From contig NZ_JACHHI010000004.1 of assembly GCF_014207605.1 (NCBI RefSeq), positions 23,288-87,287 of the forward strand: DNA of 64,000 nt, written 5' to 3'. The notes under the pieces are model-generated. The model was not told the DNA's origin. It ran no database searches and saw nothing but the letters and a program-made list of their open reading frames with translations. Source of the DNA: Negativicoccus succinicivorans. GTDB taxonomy: Bacteria; Bacillota; Negativicutes; Veillonellales; Negativicoccaceae. This document shows, in pieces, positions 19,168 through 27,832 of the stretch. Numbering within the stretch: the stretch's first letter is position 1; the number at the start of each line of letters is the position of its first letter. Both the position numbers and the translations under genes were made by a program.

Positions 19168-19851
19168 ATGGCCTTAATTTATTGTGTAGAAGACGATGAA
19201 AATATTCGTGACCTCATGGTGTATGCGCTGGAGAGCCAGCAGTATGAAGTCGGCAAATTCGAGTCGGGCGAAGAATTGTTTGCGGCGCTGGAAGAAAAAG
19301 TACCGGATCTGGTATTGCTCGATATTATGTTGCCCGGCGACGACGGCTTAACTATTTTGCGCAAATTACGGAGCCATGCGGCGTACGATGGCGTCATGGT
19401 GATTTTAGTGACGGCCAAGAGCGCGGAATATGATGTCATCACAGGTCTCGATATCGGCGCGGACGATTACATTCGCAAACCGTTCGGGATTATGGAAATG
19501 ATTTCCCGCGTGCGCGCCGTATTACGACGCCAGGGCTACCGCGCATTCGCGGGAGATGTGTATGAATGCGGACCGATTCGCTTGGATCGTAAACGCTACC
19601 GCGTGCAGGTGGACGGCGAAGACGTGACGCTCACGGCCAAGGAATTTGAATTGCTCGCGTACCTGTTGCTGAATAAAGAAATCGTTCTTTCCCGCGAACA
19701 GATTATGGAACACGTTTGGGAAATTACGCATTTCATTGAAAGTCGTACGGTCGACATGCATATTATGAGCTTGCGCCAAAAACTTGGCGACGCGGGAAGC
19801 ATGATTCAAACGATACGCGGTGTCGGCTACAAACTGGGTGAAGAACGATGA
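19168..19851 (+). CDS. phoP: Two-component response regulator, PhoP type
   Basis: The 227-residue protein has an N-terminal receiver with phospho-acceptor Asp52 (LVLLDIMLPG), acidic pocket (EDDE near residue 8) and Lys in IRKPF, followed by an OmpR/PhoB winged-helix domain (LTAKEFELLAYLL, SRTVDMHIMSLRQKLG). Location after pst-phoU and before a PhoR-like kinase identifies it as the phosphate-starvation regulator that would bind the TTTACA repeats upstream of pstS. It overlaps phoR by four bases. Confidence 0.92.
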   Translation: MALIYCVEDDENIRDLMVYALESQQYEVGKFESGEELFAALEEKVPDLVLLDIMLPGDDGLTILRKLRSHAAYDGVMVILVTAKSAEYDVITGLDIGADDYIRKPFGIMEMISRVRAVLRRQGYRAFAGDVYECGPIRLDRKRYRVQVDGEDVTLTAKEFELLAYLLLNKEIVLSREQIMEHVWEITHFIESRTVDMHIMSLRQKLGDAGSMIQTIRGVGYKLGEER

Positions 19852-21632
19852 AAAAAAGCATCTACTCCGCGTTGGTAAGCATCAGCATCGTAGCGGTGCT
19901 GTTGACTTTACTGGCAAGCATGTGGTTCTACTATTCCGGCGTCCGTAAAGAAGCGGAAATGCATCTCCAACAGGTTACGACCGTATTGGCGGACGGCATG
20001 CGCAATCAACCGGTACCGGTCGACTGGCTGGCGGCATCGGTGGCCGGTATTGACGGCATGACGCGCGTAACTTGGATCGATGCGTCCGGCAAAGTACGTT
20101 TTGAATCGGCTTACAACGCGGACCAAATGGAAAATCATCTGGAACGCGAAGAAGTCAAGGCAGCCTTGGCCCACGGCGAAGGCGCGAGCCGCCGGGAATC
20201 CGGTACGTTGGCGCGGGAAACTTCGTACTATGCGCTGCGCTTGGACGACGGCTCCATCCTGCGTACAGCGGTGGATCGCGGCAGCTTATTGGCGATTATG
20301 CAACGCGCGTTACCGGGCGTTTTAGGTGTACTGGCGGTCATCCTGATCGCTTGCTTCTTCCTGGCCGGTTACTTGACGCGGCATCTTTTGCAACCTTTGC
20401 GTCAGGCGGGGGAAGCGGTCGATGCGATGATCTCTGGGCAACCGGTGCCTTATATGCTCGGCGTGCCGGAACTCGATCCCATCTTAGCGAGAACACGTGC
20501 GCAGCAGGAAAACATTTCGCATTATATTGATGAAATTAATGACGAGCGTAGCCGCACCCGTCACATGATGGATACGCTTACGGAAGGCGTCATTTTGCTG
20601 GATCGCGGACAATCCATCTTGGACTACAACAATGTCACGGCCAAGATCTTCCAATTAACAAGCGATGTGCACGGCCAAAGCGCGGCCGCGTTGGATCAGA
20701 GCTCCGCGTGGCTGACCTGCATTCAGGACGCCATGAAAACCGGCGAATCGTCCACCGAGCTTACTTTGTGCGAGCGGATCTATCGCGTGCGCGCCCGCCG
20801 CACGGAAAGCAGTAATGATGACTTTACCGTATTGCTGGTCGTTCGCGATGTGACGGAAACCGCCTTGGCGGAACAACGTCGTCGCGAATTTTCGGCGAAT
20901 GTTTCGCATGAATTGAATACGCCGCTCACTTCGATTCGCGGCTACGCCGAACTGCTTTTGAACGGCATGTATCATAATGCCGACGAAGTGAAGAACTTTG
21001 CGCGGCGGATGATTCAGGAATCAAATCGTCTGCTGGGACTCATTCAAAACATCATGCGTCTGTCACGCATTGAAGAGGCGAATGAACCGTATCAATGGCA
21101 AAATGTGTCGCTTCACTACATTGCCGAGCAAGTGACCGATCTTTTGGAAATGCAGTCCGAGAAAAAGAACATTCGGATGCAGCTGCACGGTGATCGGGGC
21201 TACGTTTTCGGCGACGCCCGTCTGCTCTTTGAGCTCGTCTTGAATTTGGCGGATAACGCGGTCAAATATAATCGCGAAGGCGGCAGCGTGGATGTGACCA
21301 TCCGAGACGGCGAAGACGACGTTACATTGACGGTAAAAGATACCGGTGTCGGTATTCCCATTGAACAACAGAACTATATTTTTGAACGTTTTTATCGCGT
21401 GGAACAAAGTCGCTCGAAAGAGACCGGCGGTTCCGGTTTGGGCTTGGCGATTGTCAAACATATCGTCGCCTTGCACCATGGCGAATTGGCCTTGACGAGT
21501 CAGCCGAAGGAGGGCACCGCGATTACGGTAACCTTACCGAAAAAGCAACCCGACGCGGCGGAAACCGGAAAAACGCAAAGCGCTGACGATGTGACGAACG
21601 ACGGCGACGTTTCCCACGTCGTAACGAAATAA
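19848..21632 (+). CDS. phoR: Sensor histidine kinase, PhoR type
   Basis: The 594-residue membrane kinase has an N-terminal transmembrane segment (about 8-28), an extracytoplasmic sensor region, a second transmembrane segment (about 155-175), a PAS-like region, and a HisKA domain with VSHELNTPLTS carrying the phospho-accepting His near residue 350. The HATPase domain follows (NLADNAVKYN, DTGVGIP, GSGLGLAIVKHI). The C-terminal ~30 residues are polar and unusual. It senses Pho status with PstSCAB-PhoU and phosphorylates PhoP. A terminator follows directly. Confidence 0.92.
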   Translation: MKKSIYSALVSISIVAVLLTLLASMWFYYSGVRKEAEMHLQQVTTVLADGMRNQPVPVDWLAASVAGIDGMTRVTWIDASGKVRFESAYNADQMENHLEREEVKAALAHGEGASRRESGTLARETSYYALRLDDGSILRTAVDRGSLLAIMQRALPGVLGVLAVILIACFFLAGYLTRHLLQPLRQAGEAVDAMISGQPVPYMLGVPELDPILARTRAQQENISHYIDEINDERSRTRHMMDTLTEGVILLDRGQSILDYNNVTAKIFQLTSDVHGQSAAALDQSSAWLTCIQDAMKTGESSTELTLCERIYRVRARRTESSNDDFTVLLVVRDVTETALAEQRRREFSANVSHELNTPLTSIRGYAELLLNGMYHNADEVKNFARRMIQESNRLLGLIQNIMRLSRIEEANEPYQWQNVSLHYIAEQVTDLLEMQSEKKNIRMQLHGDRGYVFGDARLLFELVLNLADNAVKYNREGGSVDVTIRDGEDDVTLTVKDTGVGIPIEQQNYIFERFYRVEQSRSKETGGSGLGLAIVKHIVALHHGELALTSQPKEGTAITVTLPKKQPDAAETGKTQSADDVTNDGDVSHVVTK

Positions 21633-21667
21633 AAAAACAGCCGCCTTACTAAGACGGCTGTTTTTTT
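21632..21667 (+). terminator. Terminator of the pst-pho operon
   Basis: CAGCCG...CGGCTG stem with flanking A-run and T-run, so it may work in both directions. Confidence 0.85.
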
Positions 21668-21750
21668 GCGCCGAAATGCATCGTCTGGAAACAAGCGCGC
21701 AGGACCCGCTTTACTCCGCTCAAAATGCATCGCATGCGGACAAGTGTGCT

Positions 21751-21757
21751 ATAATAA
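21751..21757 (+). promoter_or_regulatory. Extended minus-10 promoter for the aminotransferase
   Basis: TGCTATAAT just upstream of the first repeat copy. Only copy 1 of the duplicated leader lies next to it, so both the leader ORF and the aminotransferase would be on one transcript. Confidence 0.55.
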
Positions 21758-22129
21758 TAGGCAATTTGAAGGAAGCGAGGGATAGTCATGACGATAAGTG
21801 TAGCAGCACCGCAAGCCTATGGGAAAAAGGCGAATGATGTGATTTTCGGCGCCAATGATGCGGCGGTCAAAGCGGCGCAGAAATATGGTAAAGAAAAAGT
21901 AACCAACGCGACCATCGGCGCGATTTTGGACGAGAATGAAGATTAGGCAATTTGAAGGAAGCGAGGGATAGTCATGACGATAAGTGTAGCAGCACCGCAA
22001 GCCTATGGGAAAAAGGCGAATGATGTGATTTTCGGCGCCAATGATGCGGCGGTCAAAGCGGCGCAGAAATATGGTGAAGAAAAAGTAACCAACGCGACCA
22101 TCGGCGCGATTTTGGACGAGAATGAAGAG
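21758..22129 (+). repeat. 186-base tandem duplication of the aminotransferase 5' end
   Basis: Two head-to-tail units (21758-21943 and 21944-22129) carry the same ribosome site, ATG and first ~52 codons. I see one base difference (ATGGTAAAG against ATGGTGAAG). The period of 186 is a multiple of three, yet the junction creates a stop codon, so no fusion protein is made. Confidence 0.9.
21788..21946 (+). pseudogene. Truncated leader copy of the aminotransferase start (52 codons)
   Basis: It has a full ribosome-binding site (GAAGGAAGCGAGG) and ATG, reads the same N-terminus as the full gene, and ends GAA GAT TAG at the duplication junction. The full gene starts 28 bases after this stop. It is a by-product of the tandem duplication, but it would be translated and could influence initiation at the real start. 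Confidence 0.75.
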
Positions 22130-23224
22130 TTGGTGTGCCTGCCGACGGTAGAGAAAGTATACCGCGGCCTTTCGATGCGTGACGTGATTCAGTACGCGCC
22201 GATCGCGGGTCTGCCGGATTTCCTTACCGAAGTGCAGAACCGTTGCTTCGGCGCGTACCGACCCGCGGCGGAGATCGCGGCGGTGGCCACGGCCGGCGGC
22301 ACCGGCGGCATTCACAACACCATTCATAATTACACCGAGTGGGGCGATGAAGTGTTGACCAGCGACTGGTACTGGGGCGCGTACAGCGTGCTTTGCAATG
22401 ACAACGGTCGCAAACTTCGCACCTTCCGCCTGTTTACCGATGATCTGCAATGGAATCAGGACGATTTCGCGCAGCATGTGGAAGCGATCGCGGCGCGTCA
22501 GGATCAGGTGCTCGTGATTTTGAACACGCCGGCGCATAATCCGACTGGTTACAGCCTTTCCGACGAAGACTGGCAGCAGGCGTTGGGAACGCTGAAAGAA
22601 GTCGCGGCGCGTCCGGAGAAACATGTGATCCTCCTCGTCGATGTGTCGTACCTGGATTTTGCGGGCGATGAAGAAACGTCGCGGAGCTTTTTCCGTCATT
22701 TCGAGAATTTGCCGGAAAATTTGCTCGTAGTCGTTTGCTACAGCATGTCCAAAGGATTTACCATGTACGGACAGCGTATCGGCGCGATGATCGGCATCAC
22801 GTCTTCGCCGCAAATCGCGCAGGAATTTAAAGACATCAATCAATATACCGGTCGGGCGACCTGGTCGAATATCAATCGGGCCGGCATGAAAACGCTGGTT
22901 ACCATCAGTCAGGACGCGAAACTTTTAGAACAGTTCCAAGCGGAACAGGCGGAATACTTCGCGCTTATCCGTGATCGCGCCGCGCTCTTCATGCAGGAAG
23001 CGGCGGAGGTGGAACTGCCGGTTTTACCGTATCGCGCCGGCTTTTTCCTGAGCGTGCCGAGCCGTGATTCGAAAGCGGTGTGCGCGCTGATGAACCGGGA
23101 TAATATTTTCCCCGTACCGTTGAAAGCCGGTGTGCGTTTGGCGGTGTGCGCGGTCACCAAAGCGAAGATGCCGGGCATTGCGACCAAACTCAAAGCGGCC
23201 TGGGAGCAAGTCGAACACGCGTAA
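21974..23224 (+). CDS. PLP-dependent aminotransferase (aromatic/aspartate class I)
   Basis: The 416-residue enzyme fits fold-type I aminotransferases. NTPAHNPTGYS is the substrate/PLP loop, DVSYLDFAG holds the PLP-ring Asp, SMSKGFTMYGQR carries the Schiff-base Lys, and a late Arg-containing RAGFFLSVPS segment follows. The amino donor and acceptor cannot be told from sequence; tyrosine/aspartate aminotransferase is most likely. It is monocistronic with a terminator at each side. The start has a duplicated upstream copy. Confidence 0.85.
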   Translation: MTISVAAPQAYGKKANDVIFGANDAAVKAAQKYGEEKVTNATIGAILDENEELVCLPTVEKVYRGLSMRDVIQYAPIAGLPDFLTEVQNRCFGAYRPAAEIAAVATAGGTGGIHNTIHNYTEWGDEVLTSDWYWGAYSVLCNDNGRKLRTFRLFTDDLQWNQDDFAQHVEAIAARQDQVLVILNTPAHNPTGYSLSDEDWQQALGTLKEVAARPEKHVILLVDVSYLDFAGDEETSRSFFRHFENLPENLLVVVCYSMSKGFTMYGQRIGAMIGITSSPQIAQEFKDINQYTGRATWSNINRAGMKTLVTISQDAKLLEQFQAEQAEYFALIRDRAALFMQEAAEVELPVLPYRAGFFLSVPSRDSKAVCALMNRDNIFPVPLKAGVRLAVCAVTKAKMPGIATKLKAAWEQVEHA

Positions 23225-23250
23225 AAAGTTCCGCTTCGGCGGAACTTTTT
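23223..23250 (+). terminator. Terminator after the aminotransferase
   Basis: AAAGTTCCGCttcgGCGGAACTTTTT hairpin. Confidence 0.85.
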
Positions 23251-23264
23251 CTTTGCCCTGGAAC

Positions 23265-23293
23265 TTGTTTCCGAAGTTGTTTTTCGTTATACT
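23265..23293 (+). promoter_or_regulatory. Promoter of the lpxC operon
   Basis: TTGTTT (23265-23270), a 17-base spacer and TATACT (23288-23293) make a plausible sigma-A promoter 54 bases before lpxC. Confidence 0.5.
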
Positions 23294-23346
23294 TAATAAA
23301 TAGGCTAATTTGTTAATTATTAAAATTTACAACGCAAGGAGTCCGG

Positions 23347-24195
23347 ATGAGTTTACAACAGACAATCGCCAAAAAAGTGACCTACTCGGGGATCGGTTTG
23401 CACTCTGGGCAACCGGTGCGGCTTTCGTTTGTTCCCGCGCCGGCGGATAGCGGGATTCGGTTTCGCCGCACGGACATCTCGGAAAATGATACGGTCGCCG
23501 CGCAGATTCGTTATGTGACGAATACGATGCGGGCGACGACACTCGAAAACGGAGCGGTCATGGTGACTACCGTCGAGCATGTCCTGAGCGCGATTCGGGC
23601 GCTGGAGATCGATAATATCATCGTGGAACTGGACTCGGTAGAACCGCCGGTCGGCGACGGCAGCGCGGCGGTATTCGTGGGCCTGTTGGATGAAGCGGGT
23701 ATTGTGACGCAGGACGCGGAACGCCGCTATTTACCCGTGACAAAAAGTGTCGGCGTGTACGATACGCCGAATGATCGATTTATTGTCGCGTTGCCGTATG
23801 ACGGTTTTCGCGTTACCTTCCTGGCCGAAAAAGAAGACCATCCGTTACTGCGGCTGCAGGCGATGGATATTGAAATCACGACGGAAAATTACCGTAACAG
23901 CATTATGCGGGCGCGCACGATCGGTTTTACGGAAGAGCTGGAGCAACTGCGTAAGATGGGGCTGGGACGCGGCGGGACGCTGGAAAACGCCGTGGTGTAT
24001 TCGCCGACGGAAGTGCTTTCCGAATTGCGGTATCCGGATGAAGTAGTGCGCCACAAGATTCTCGATGTGATCGGTGATCTGGCCTTGGCGGGGCCGTTGA
24101 AAGCGCATATCATTGCGCGCAAGTCCGGTCATCAACTGAATACGGAGCTGGCTCGCCGTTTGGTCGAGTCGGTCGCAAAGGAGGATCCGGTATGA
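23347..24195 (+). CDS. lpxC: UDP-3-O-acyl-N-acetylglucosamine deacetylase
   Basis: LpxC is the zinc-dependent committed step of lipid A synthesis. The 282-residue protein has the N-terminal SGIGLHSG, the zinc/active-site words [18 protein letters not shown], and the second-domain [14 protein letters not shown] and KSGHQLN. ATG follows AAGGAG. It overlaps fabZ by four bases. LpxD, the next pathway enzyme, is not in this window. Confidence 0.95.
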   Translation: MSLQQTIAKKVTYSGIGLHSGQPVRLSFVPAPADSGIRFRRTDISENDTVAAQIRYVTNTMRATTLENGAVMVTTVEHVLSAIRALEIDNIIVELDSVEPPVGDGSAAVFVGLLDEAGIVTQDAERRYLPVTKSVGVYDTPNDRFIVALPYDGFRVTFLAEKEDHPLLRLQAMDIEITTENYRNSIMRARTIGFTEELEQLRKMGLGRGGTLENAVVYSPTEVLSELRYPDEVVRHKILDVIGDLALAGPLKAHIIARKSGHQLNTELARRLVESVAKEDPV

Positions 24196-24650
24196 AACTT
24201 GAAGTTACTGAAATTATGGAAATTTTGCCGCATCGTTACCCCATGTTGCTGGTGGATCGTATGTTAGAATTGGAACCGATGAAACGCGCCGTCGGCATCA
24301 AAAATGTGACCATGAACGATCCGTATTTTCAAGGACATTTTCCCGGAAATCCGATTATGCCGGGCGTGCTTTTATGTGAAGCCATGGCGCAAGTCGCCGG
24401 CGTAGCTCTGTTATATCCGGAAGAGCATCGCGGCATGACGCCGATGTTCACCGGGATGGATAAAGTTCGCTTTCGTTTGTCGGTGCGGCCGGGAGATACC
24501 TTCCGCAGCGAAATCGAAATATTGAAAATCAAAGGAAATGTAGGAAAAATCGCCTGCCGCGGATATGTGGGCGACGAGCTGGCGGTGCAAGGCGAATTCA
24601 TGTTTTATCTTTCACCCAAGAAAGACGATCAAGCCGATCAAAAAGCATGA
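24192..24650 (+). CDS. fabZ: 3-hydroxyacyl-[ACP] dehydratase
   Basis: The 152-residue hot-dog-fold enzyme dehydrates 3-hydroxyacyl-ACP in fatty acid elongation and so competes with LpxA/LpxD for the same acyl donors. [10 protein letters not shown] and the catalytic motif [20 protein letters not shown] (His and Glu) are present. The lpxC-fabZ-lpxA order is common in LPS producers. Confidence 0.95.
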   Translation: MKLEVTEIMEILPHRYPMLLVDRMLELEPMKRAVGIKNVTMNDPYFQGHFPGNPIMPGVLLCEAMAQVAGVALLYPEEHRGMTPMFTGMDKVRFRLSVRPGDTFRSEIEILKIKGNVGKIACRGYVGDELAVQGEFMFYLSPKKDDQADQKA

Positions 24651-24820
24651 ATTGAGTCAAAAAAGTGAGCAATTTATTGAATTCCCATTCTAGACATCGC
24701 TAATGGCACGAGAAAGCGTAAAATGGCAGTTATATATTTGTCCGGAATACGGATTATAAAATAAACGATAAAACTGAATTGATTCATACAGTTTACATAG
24801 CAAATAGCGGGAGAGATAGT

Positions 24821-25633
24821 ATGGGATTACAACTTGTAGAAAAGCATGAACCGAATATTCACGAAACGGCGGTAGTCGATCCGAGCGCGGTTCTGCACAG
24901 TAACGTAGAAATCGGACCGTACGCCGTGATCGGCGCGGATACGGTGATCGGAGAAGGCACGCGTATTGATGCGCATGTCGTCATTCATCCGTACACCACG
25001 ATCGGCAAATATTGCCACATTTACCCCGGCGCCTCGATCGGCAGCGATCCGCAGGATTTGAAATTCGAAGGGGAACGCAGCACGACCTCCATCGGCGATT
25101 ATACGGACATTCGCGAATTCGTGACCGTCAGCCGCGCGACCGGTGAAGGACAGGAAACGCACGTCGGTTCGCATTGCCTTTTGCAGGCGTATACGCATGT
25201 CGCGCATAACTGCAATGTGGGTAACCATGTAGTGATCAGCAGCTTCGCAGGTCTGGCGGGCCATGTAGTCGTCGAAGACCGCGCTGTCATCGGCGGTATG
25301 GCCGGTGTTCATCAGTTTGTGAAAATCGGTCGTAACTGCATGATCGGCGCTATGACCAAAGTAGTTCAGGATGTGCCGCCGTTCGTGATCGCGGACGGTA
25401 ATCCGGCGCGCGTTGTCGGACTGAACAGTGTCGGCATGGCGCGTAGCGGTATTTCCGCCGACGTCAAACGCGACTTGAAACGCGCGTACCGACTTTTATA
25501 TCGTTCCAATCTGCGCCTTTCGGAAGCGATTTCTGAAATGGAACACGAATTGGACGCGTCCGAAGAAGTGGAACACATGTTACGCTTCCTGCGTAATTGC
25601 GAGCGCGGTATTTGCCGTGTGCGCCGCGAATAG
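24821..25633 (+). CDS. lpxA: UDP-N-acetylglucosamine acyltransferase
   Basis: LpxA starts lipid A synthesis by acylating UDP-GlcNAc. The 270-residue protein has left-handed beta-helix hexapeptide repeats (IGPYAVIGADTVIGEGT), the catalytic His region THVAHNCNVGNH, and VHQFVKIGRNC. I choose ATG 24821 (after GGGAGAGATAGT) rather than the upstream in-frame 24779 because homologues begin close to this Met. The 170-base gap after fabZ contains GATTATAAAAT, a possible extra promoter. A terminator follows. Confidence 0.95.
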   Translation: MGLQLVEKHEPNIHETAVVDPSAVLHSNVEIGPYAVIGADTVIGEGTRIDAHVVIHPYTTIGKYCHIYPGASIGSDPQDLKFEGERSTTSIGDYTDIREFVTVSRATGEGQETHVGSHCLLQAYTHVAHNCNVGNHVVISSFAGLAGHVVVEDRAVIGGMAGVHQFVKIGRNCMIGAMTKVVQDVPPFVIADGNPARVVGLNSVGMARSGISADVKRDLKRAYRLLYRSNLRLSEAISEMEHELDASEEVEHMLRFLRNCERGICRVRRE

Positions 25634-25641
25634 AAAAAGTA

Positions 25642-25667
25642 ACGCCCGCGACCGCGGGCGTTTTTTA
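25642..25667 (+). terminator. Terminator after lpxA
   Basis: ACGCCCGCG acc GCGGGCGT stem and six Ts; it separates lpxC-fabZ-lpxA from lpxI. Confidence 0.85.
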
Positions 25668-25669
25668 TT

Positions 25670-25785
25670 TGTCGAATAAACGGCGGCGAAAGATAGAGGA
25701 TGAGTCTGCGCCACTGCCGCATGATAATGCGGATTTACTCATGACGGGGCGCGTGTGGCATGTACTCAAAAAGGAAAAAGCGTAA
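25670..25785 (+). other. Open stretch of doubtful coding value after lpxA
   Basis: A frame reads KIEDESAPLPHDNADLLMTG followed by RVWHVLKKEKA and a stop at 25783-25785. It has no start of its own beyond the terminator and resembles the end of an unknown gene. It may be the scar of an inserted segment between lpxA and lpxI. Confidence 0.25.
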
Positions 25786-25880
25786 CCGTGCCGAATATGA
25801 AGCATGAGGAATAGAAGAAAAGTTGCGCGGTAGGACAGGTCAAGATGGTTAAAAATGGAAGTAGTAAGGGGAGTGAGGTA

Positions 25881-26063
25881 AATGAAGAAAGAAGTTGAAG
25901 AGGCGATAAAATTATATGATGAGACTTTGAGGACACATCCCCAACCATTCCATTACTAATGGACATACCAGATGATGAAGTGATAGAAATGATAAACAAA
26001 TGTGTTGCAGAGGGTAAAGACGTGTACGAAATGGGCTATTTATCGTTAGACGTTTATTATTAA
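25881..26063 (+). pseudogene. Small ORF split by a frameshift (about 60 residues in two frames)
   Basis: ATG 25881, with GGGAGTGAGG upstream, encodes 25 codons ending at TAA 25957-25959. A second frame starts at ATG 25959 (TAATG overlap), reads MDIPDDEVIEMINKCVAEG and ends at 26061-26063. The two halves read naturally as one acidic helical protein if one base is gained or lost at CATTACTAATGG. Either a frameshifted gene or two coupled mini-genes; family unknown. Confidence 0.4.
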
Positions 26064-26098
26064 TGGTTTCAAGAGGCTTTTGATAAAGGGGTGATACT

Positions 26099-26338
26099 GT
26101 GGTGCGTGTAGTTAGTAGTGCGTGGCAAGAAAGCATTGAGCAAATGATACAAGCAAAACAGGAGTATCGTGAGAAGTTTGGGGCAGGGGCGCTGGATTAT
26201 GTGATATTGGGAGAGCCGATCCCTGAGAAATTAACAGACTTGAGTGACGCGACGAAGAAACTGCGAGATGCTATTAGGACGGGCGTTCCGCTTGATAACA
26301 CGCCACCGAATCCGGATATGCCGGAAATCATATACTAA
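26099..26338 (+). CDS. Small hypothetical protein (79 residues)
   Basis: The GTG start follows AAAGGGG. The product is hydrophilic, with a helical N-terminal half (SIEQMIQAKQEYREK) and a Pro-rich end (NTPPNPDMPEIIY). No family is recognised. It is followed by a terminator whose stem and loop are repeated after the next small gene pair. AT content is higher than in the flanking lpx genes, which points to acquired DNA. Confidence 0.45.
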   Translation: MVRVVSSAWQESIEQMIQAKQEYREKFGAGALDYVILGEPIPEKLTDLSDATKKLRDAIRTGVPLDNTPPNPDMPEIIY

Positions 26339-26341
26339 CTG

Positions 26342-26373
26342 ACCACCGACGCAGATGTCGAGGCGGTTTTTCC
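26342..26373 (+). terminator. Repeated-type terminator a
   Basis: ACCACCGACGCAGATGTCG then AGGCGGTTTTT; near-identical to the one at 26796-26827. Confidence 0.6.
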
Positions 26374-26395
26374 TTGTGCAAATTGACAAGACGCT

Positions 26396-26602
26396 ATGAA
26401 TAGAACAAACGAAAGGGCATTTGCGTATGAAGAACTTGAGAAGGAATGAAAAGCTTATTTAGAACACGATGATCGCATGCGGTTGCCAAGGGATTATTAT
26501 GCGCAGTATGATAAATGTATCAGAGATAATAAAAACAACTTATTTACTATGGTTTTAGGTAACAAGTTGGCGTGTGCACTGCGGAGGGTTGGTGGTAAAT
26601 AA
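26396..26602 (+). pseudogene. Small gene interrupted by an in-frame TGA
   Basis: The frame from ATG 26396 reads 17 codons to TGA 26447-26449, then remains open for another 50 codons (KAYLEHDDRMRLPRDYYAQY onward) to TAA 26600-26602. Coding character continues through the stop, so this looks like a recently disabled gene. The final TAA overlaps the ATG of the next gene (TAATG). Family unknown. Confidence 0.45.
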
Positions 26603-26790
26603 TGTGTTATATTCCGGACGGCTGGATAAAAGACAAAAGAAACGAGGACGAGGTACGGCGCTTAATTGCTACTTGTATGGCAGATCTGAAATTTGGAAAC
26701 GAAGAAGAGAGGGCCGAGGCTCGCTTAAAAGAGCTCGGAGAAGATACTATTCTTAAGGAGCTTAAAAAGGGAACTTTTGCGGGTTTCTAA
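26602..26790 (+). CDS. Small hypothetical protein (62 residues), coupled to the preceding pseudogene
   Basis: ATG 26602 overlaps the upstream TAA. The product is charged and helical (DEVRRLIATCMADLKFGNEE, ARLKELGEDTILKELKKG). No family recognised; a toxin-antidote or immunity pair with the upstream frame is possible, but nothing in the sequence proves it. Confidence 0.45.
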   Translation: MCYIPDGWIKDKRNEDEVRRLIATCMADLKFGNEEERAEARLKELGEDTILKELKKGTFAGF

Positions 26791-26795
26791 TAAAG

Positions 26796-26827
26796 ACCAC
26801 CGACGCAGATGCCGAGGTGGTTTTTTA
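26796..26827 (+). terminator. Repeated-type terminator b
   Basis: ACCACCGACGCAGATGCCG then AGGTGGTTTTTT. Its duplication together with a small-gene unit suggests cassette duplication. Confidence 0.65.
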
Positions 26828-26974
26828 TTGCGCAAAATGGAGCGATGTATAGAACGGGTAACGCACATATGGCCCGTGCGTCACGGAAAACTGTATGCGC
26901 GGATGAAAGTTTTCTGAGGATTCGCGACGGATGGCCCGTATTGTCGCAGCAATCACATATTGCGGGGCTAAATG

Positions 26975-26990
26975 TGATAAAATAAACTAA
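26975..26990 (+). promoter_or_regulatory. Possible promoter of lpxI-lpxB-msbA operon
   Basis: TGTGATAAAATAAAC ahead of the lpxI ribosome site; a very similar TGTGATAAGATAAAA precedes lptF at about 39105. No clear minus-35 box is seen. Confidence 0.4.
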
Positions 26991-27007
26991 GTTAAAAGGG
27001 GGAGTTT

Positions 27008-27832
27008 ATGGCGACAGTCGGTTTGTTGGCGGGGATCGGCAAATTGCCGGTGACGTTTTTGCGCGAGGCGAAGCGCTTGGGGGAACGTGTCGTGACGATT
27101 GCCGTCGTCGATGCGGTAGAACCGGAGTTGGCGCAAGAGTCAGATCAGTTTTATCAGATTAAAATCACGAAACTGGGTTCGATACTGAAAACGCTGCAAC
27201 GGGAAGGCGTGACTGAGGCGACGATGCTCGGCAAAGTCACCAAAGAAATTTTATATGGTAATTTAGGCATCCCGGATTGGCGCGCGCTGCAATTTTTGCG
27301 GCGGGTACGGGATCGTAAAGATGATACGATTATGCTGGCATTGGTTGACGAATTGGCGGACATCGGCGTCACCGTTTTGGATCAGACGCGCTATCTCACG
27401 CCGTTGATGCCGGCGCCGCAAGTGTTCACGAAACGGCAGCCGACCGCGGCGGAGTGGGATGATATCCGCTTCGGTTTCGCGTTGGCCAAACAGATCGGGG
27501 CGCTCGATATCGGCCAGACGGTTGTCGTCGCGCGCCAAGCCGCGATGGCGATTGAAGCGATCGAAGGCACGGATGCCTGCATTATGCGCGGCTGCGCATT
27601 GGCGCGTCAGGGCGCGGTGGTCGTTAAAACGGCGAAACCGCAACAGGACGTGCGTTTTGACGTGCCCGCGATCGGTTTGACAACATTGCATTCGCTTCTG
27701 GAACACAAGGGCGCGGTGCTTGCGATTGAGGCGCAACGCACTTTATTTGTGGAGCAGGAAGAAGTCATCGCGCTCGCCGATCAAAAAGGCGTGGCGATCT
27801 GCGCTGTTTCCGCGGAGTCGTTGTCCCGATGA
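27008..27832 (+). CDS. lpxI: UDP-2,3-diacylglucosamine hydrolase, LpxI type
   Basis: LpxI cleaves UDP-2,3-diacylglucosamine to lipid X in bacteria that lack LpxH. The 274-residue product has the family start VGLLAGIGKLPVTFLREAKR, LGKVTKEILY, and a C-terminal domain with TDACIMRGCALAR and the DVPAIGLTTLHSL region. ATG follows AAAGGGGGGAG. It overlaps lpxB by four bases, consistent with adjacent pathway steps. Confidence 0.93.
   Translation: MATVGLLAGIGKLPVTFLREAKRLGERVVTIAVVDAVEPELAQESDQFYQIKITKLGSILKTLQREGVTEATMLGKVTKEILYGNLGIPDWRALQFLRRVRDRKDDTIMLALVDELADIGVTVLDQTRYLTPLMPAPQVFTKRQPTAAEWDDIRFGFALAKQIGALDIGQTVVVARQAAMAIEAIEGTDACIMRGCALARQGAVVVKTAKPQQDVRFDVPAIGLTTLHSLLEHKGAVLAIEAQRTLFVEQEEVIALADQKGVAICAVSAESLSR

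Noticed and set aside
26447..26449. TGA as a selenocysteine codon
   Set aside because: No hairpin resembling a bacterial SECIS directly follows, and the protein is not a redox family. A nonsense mutation is simpler.
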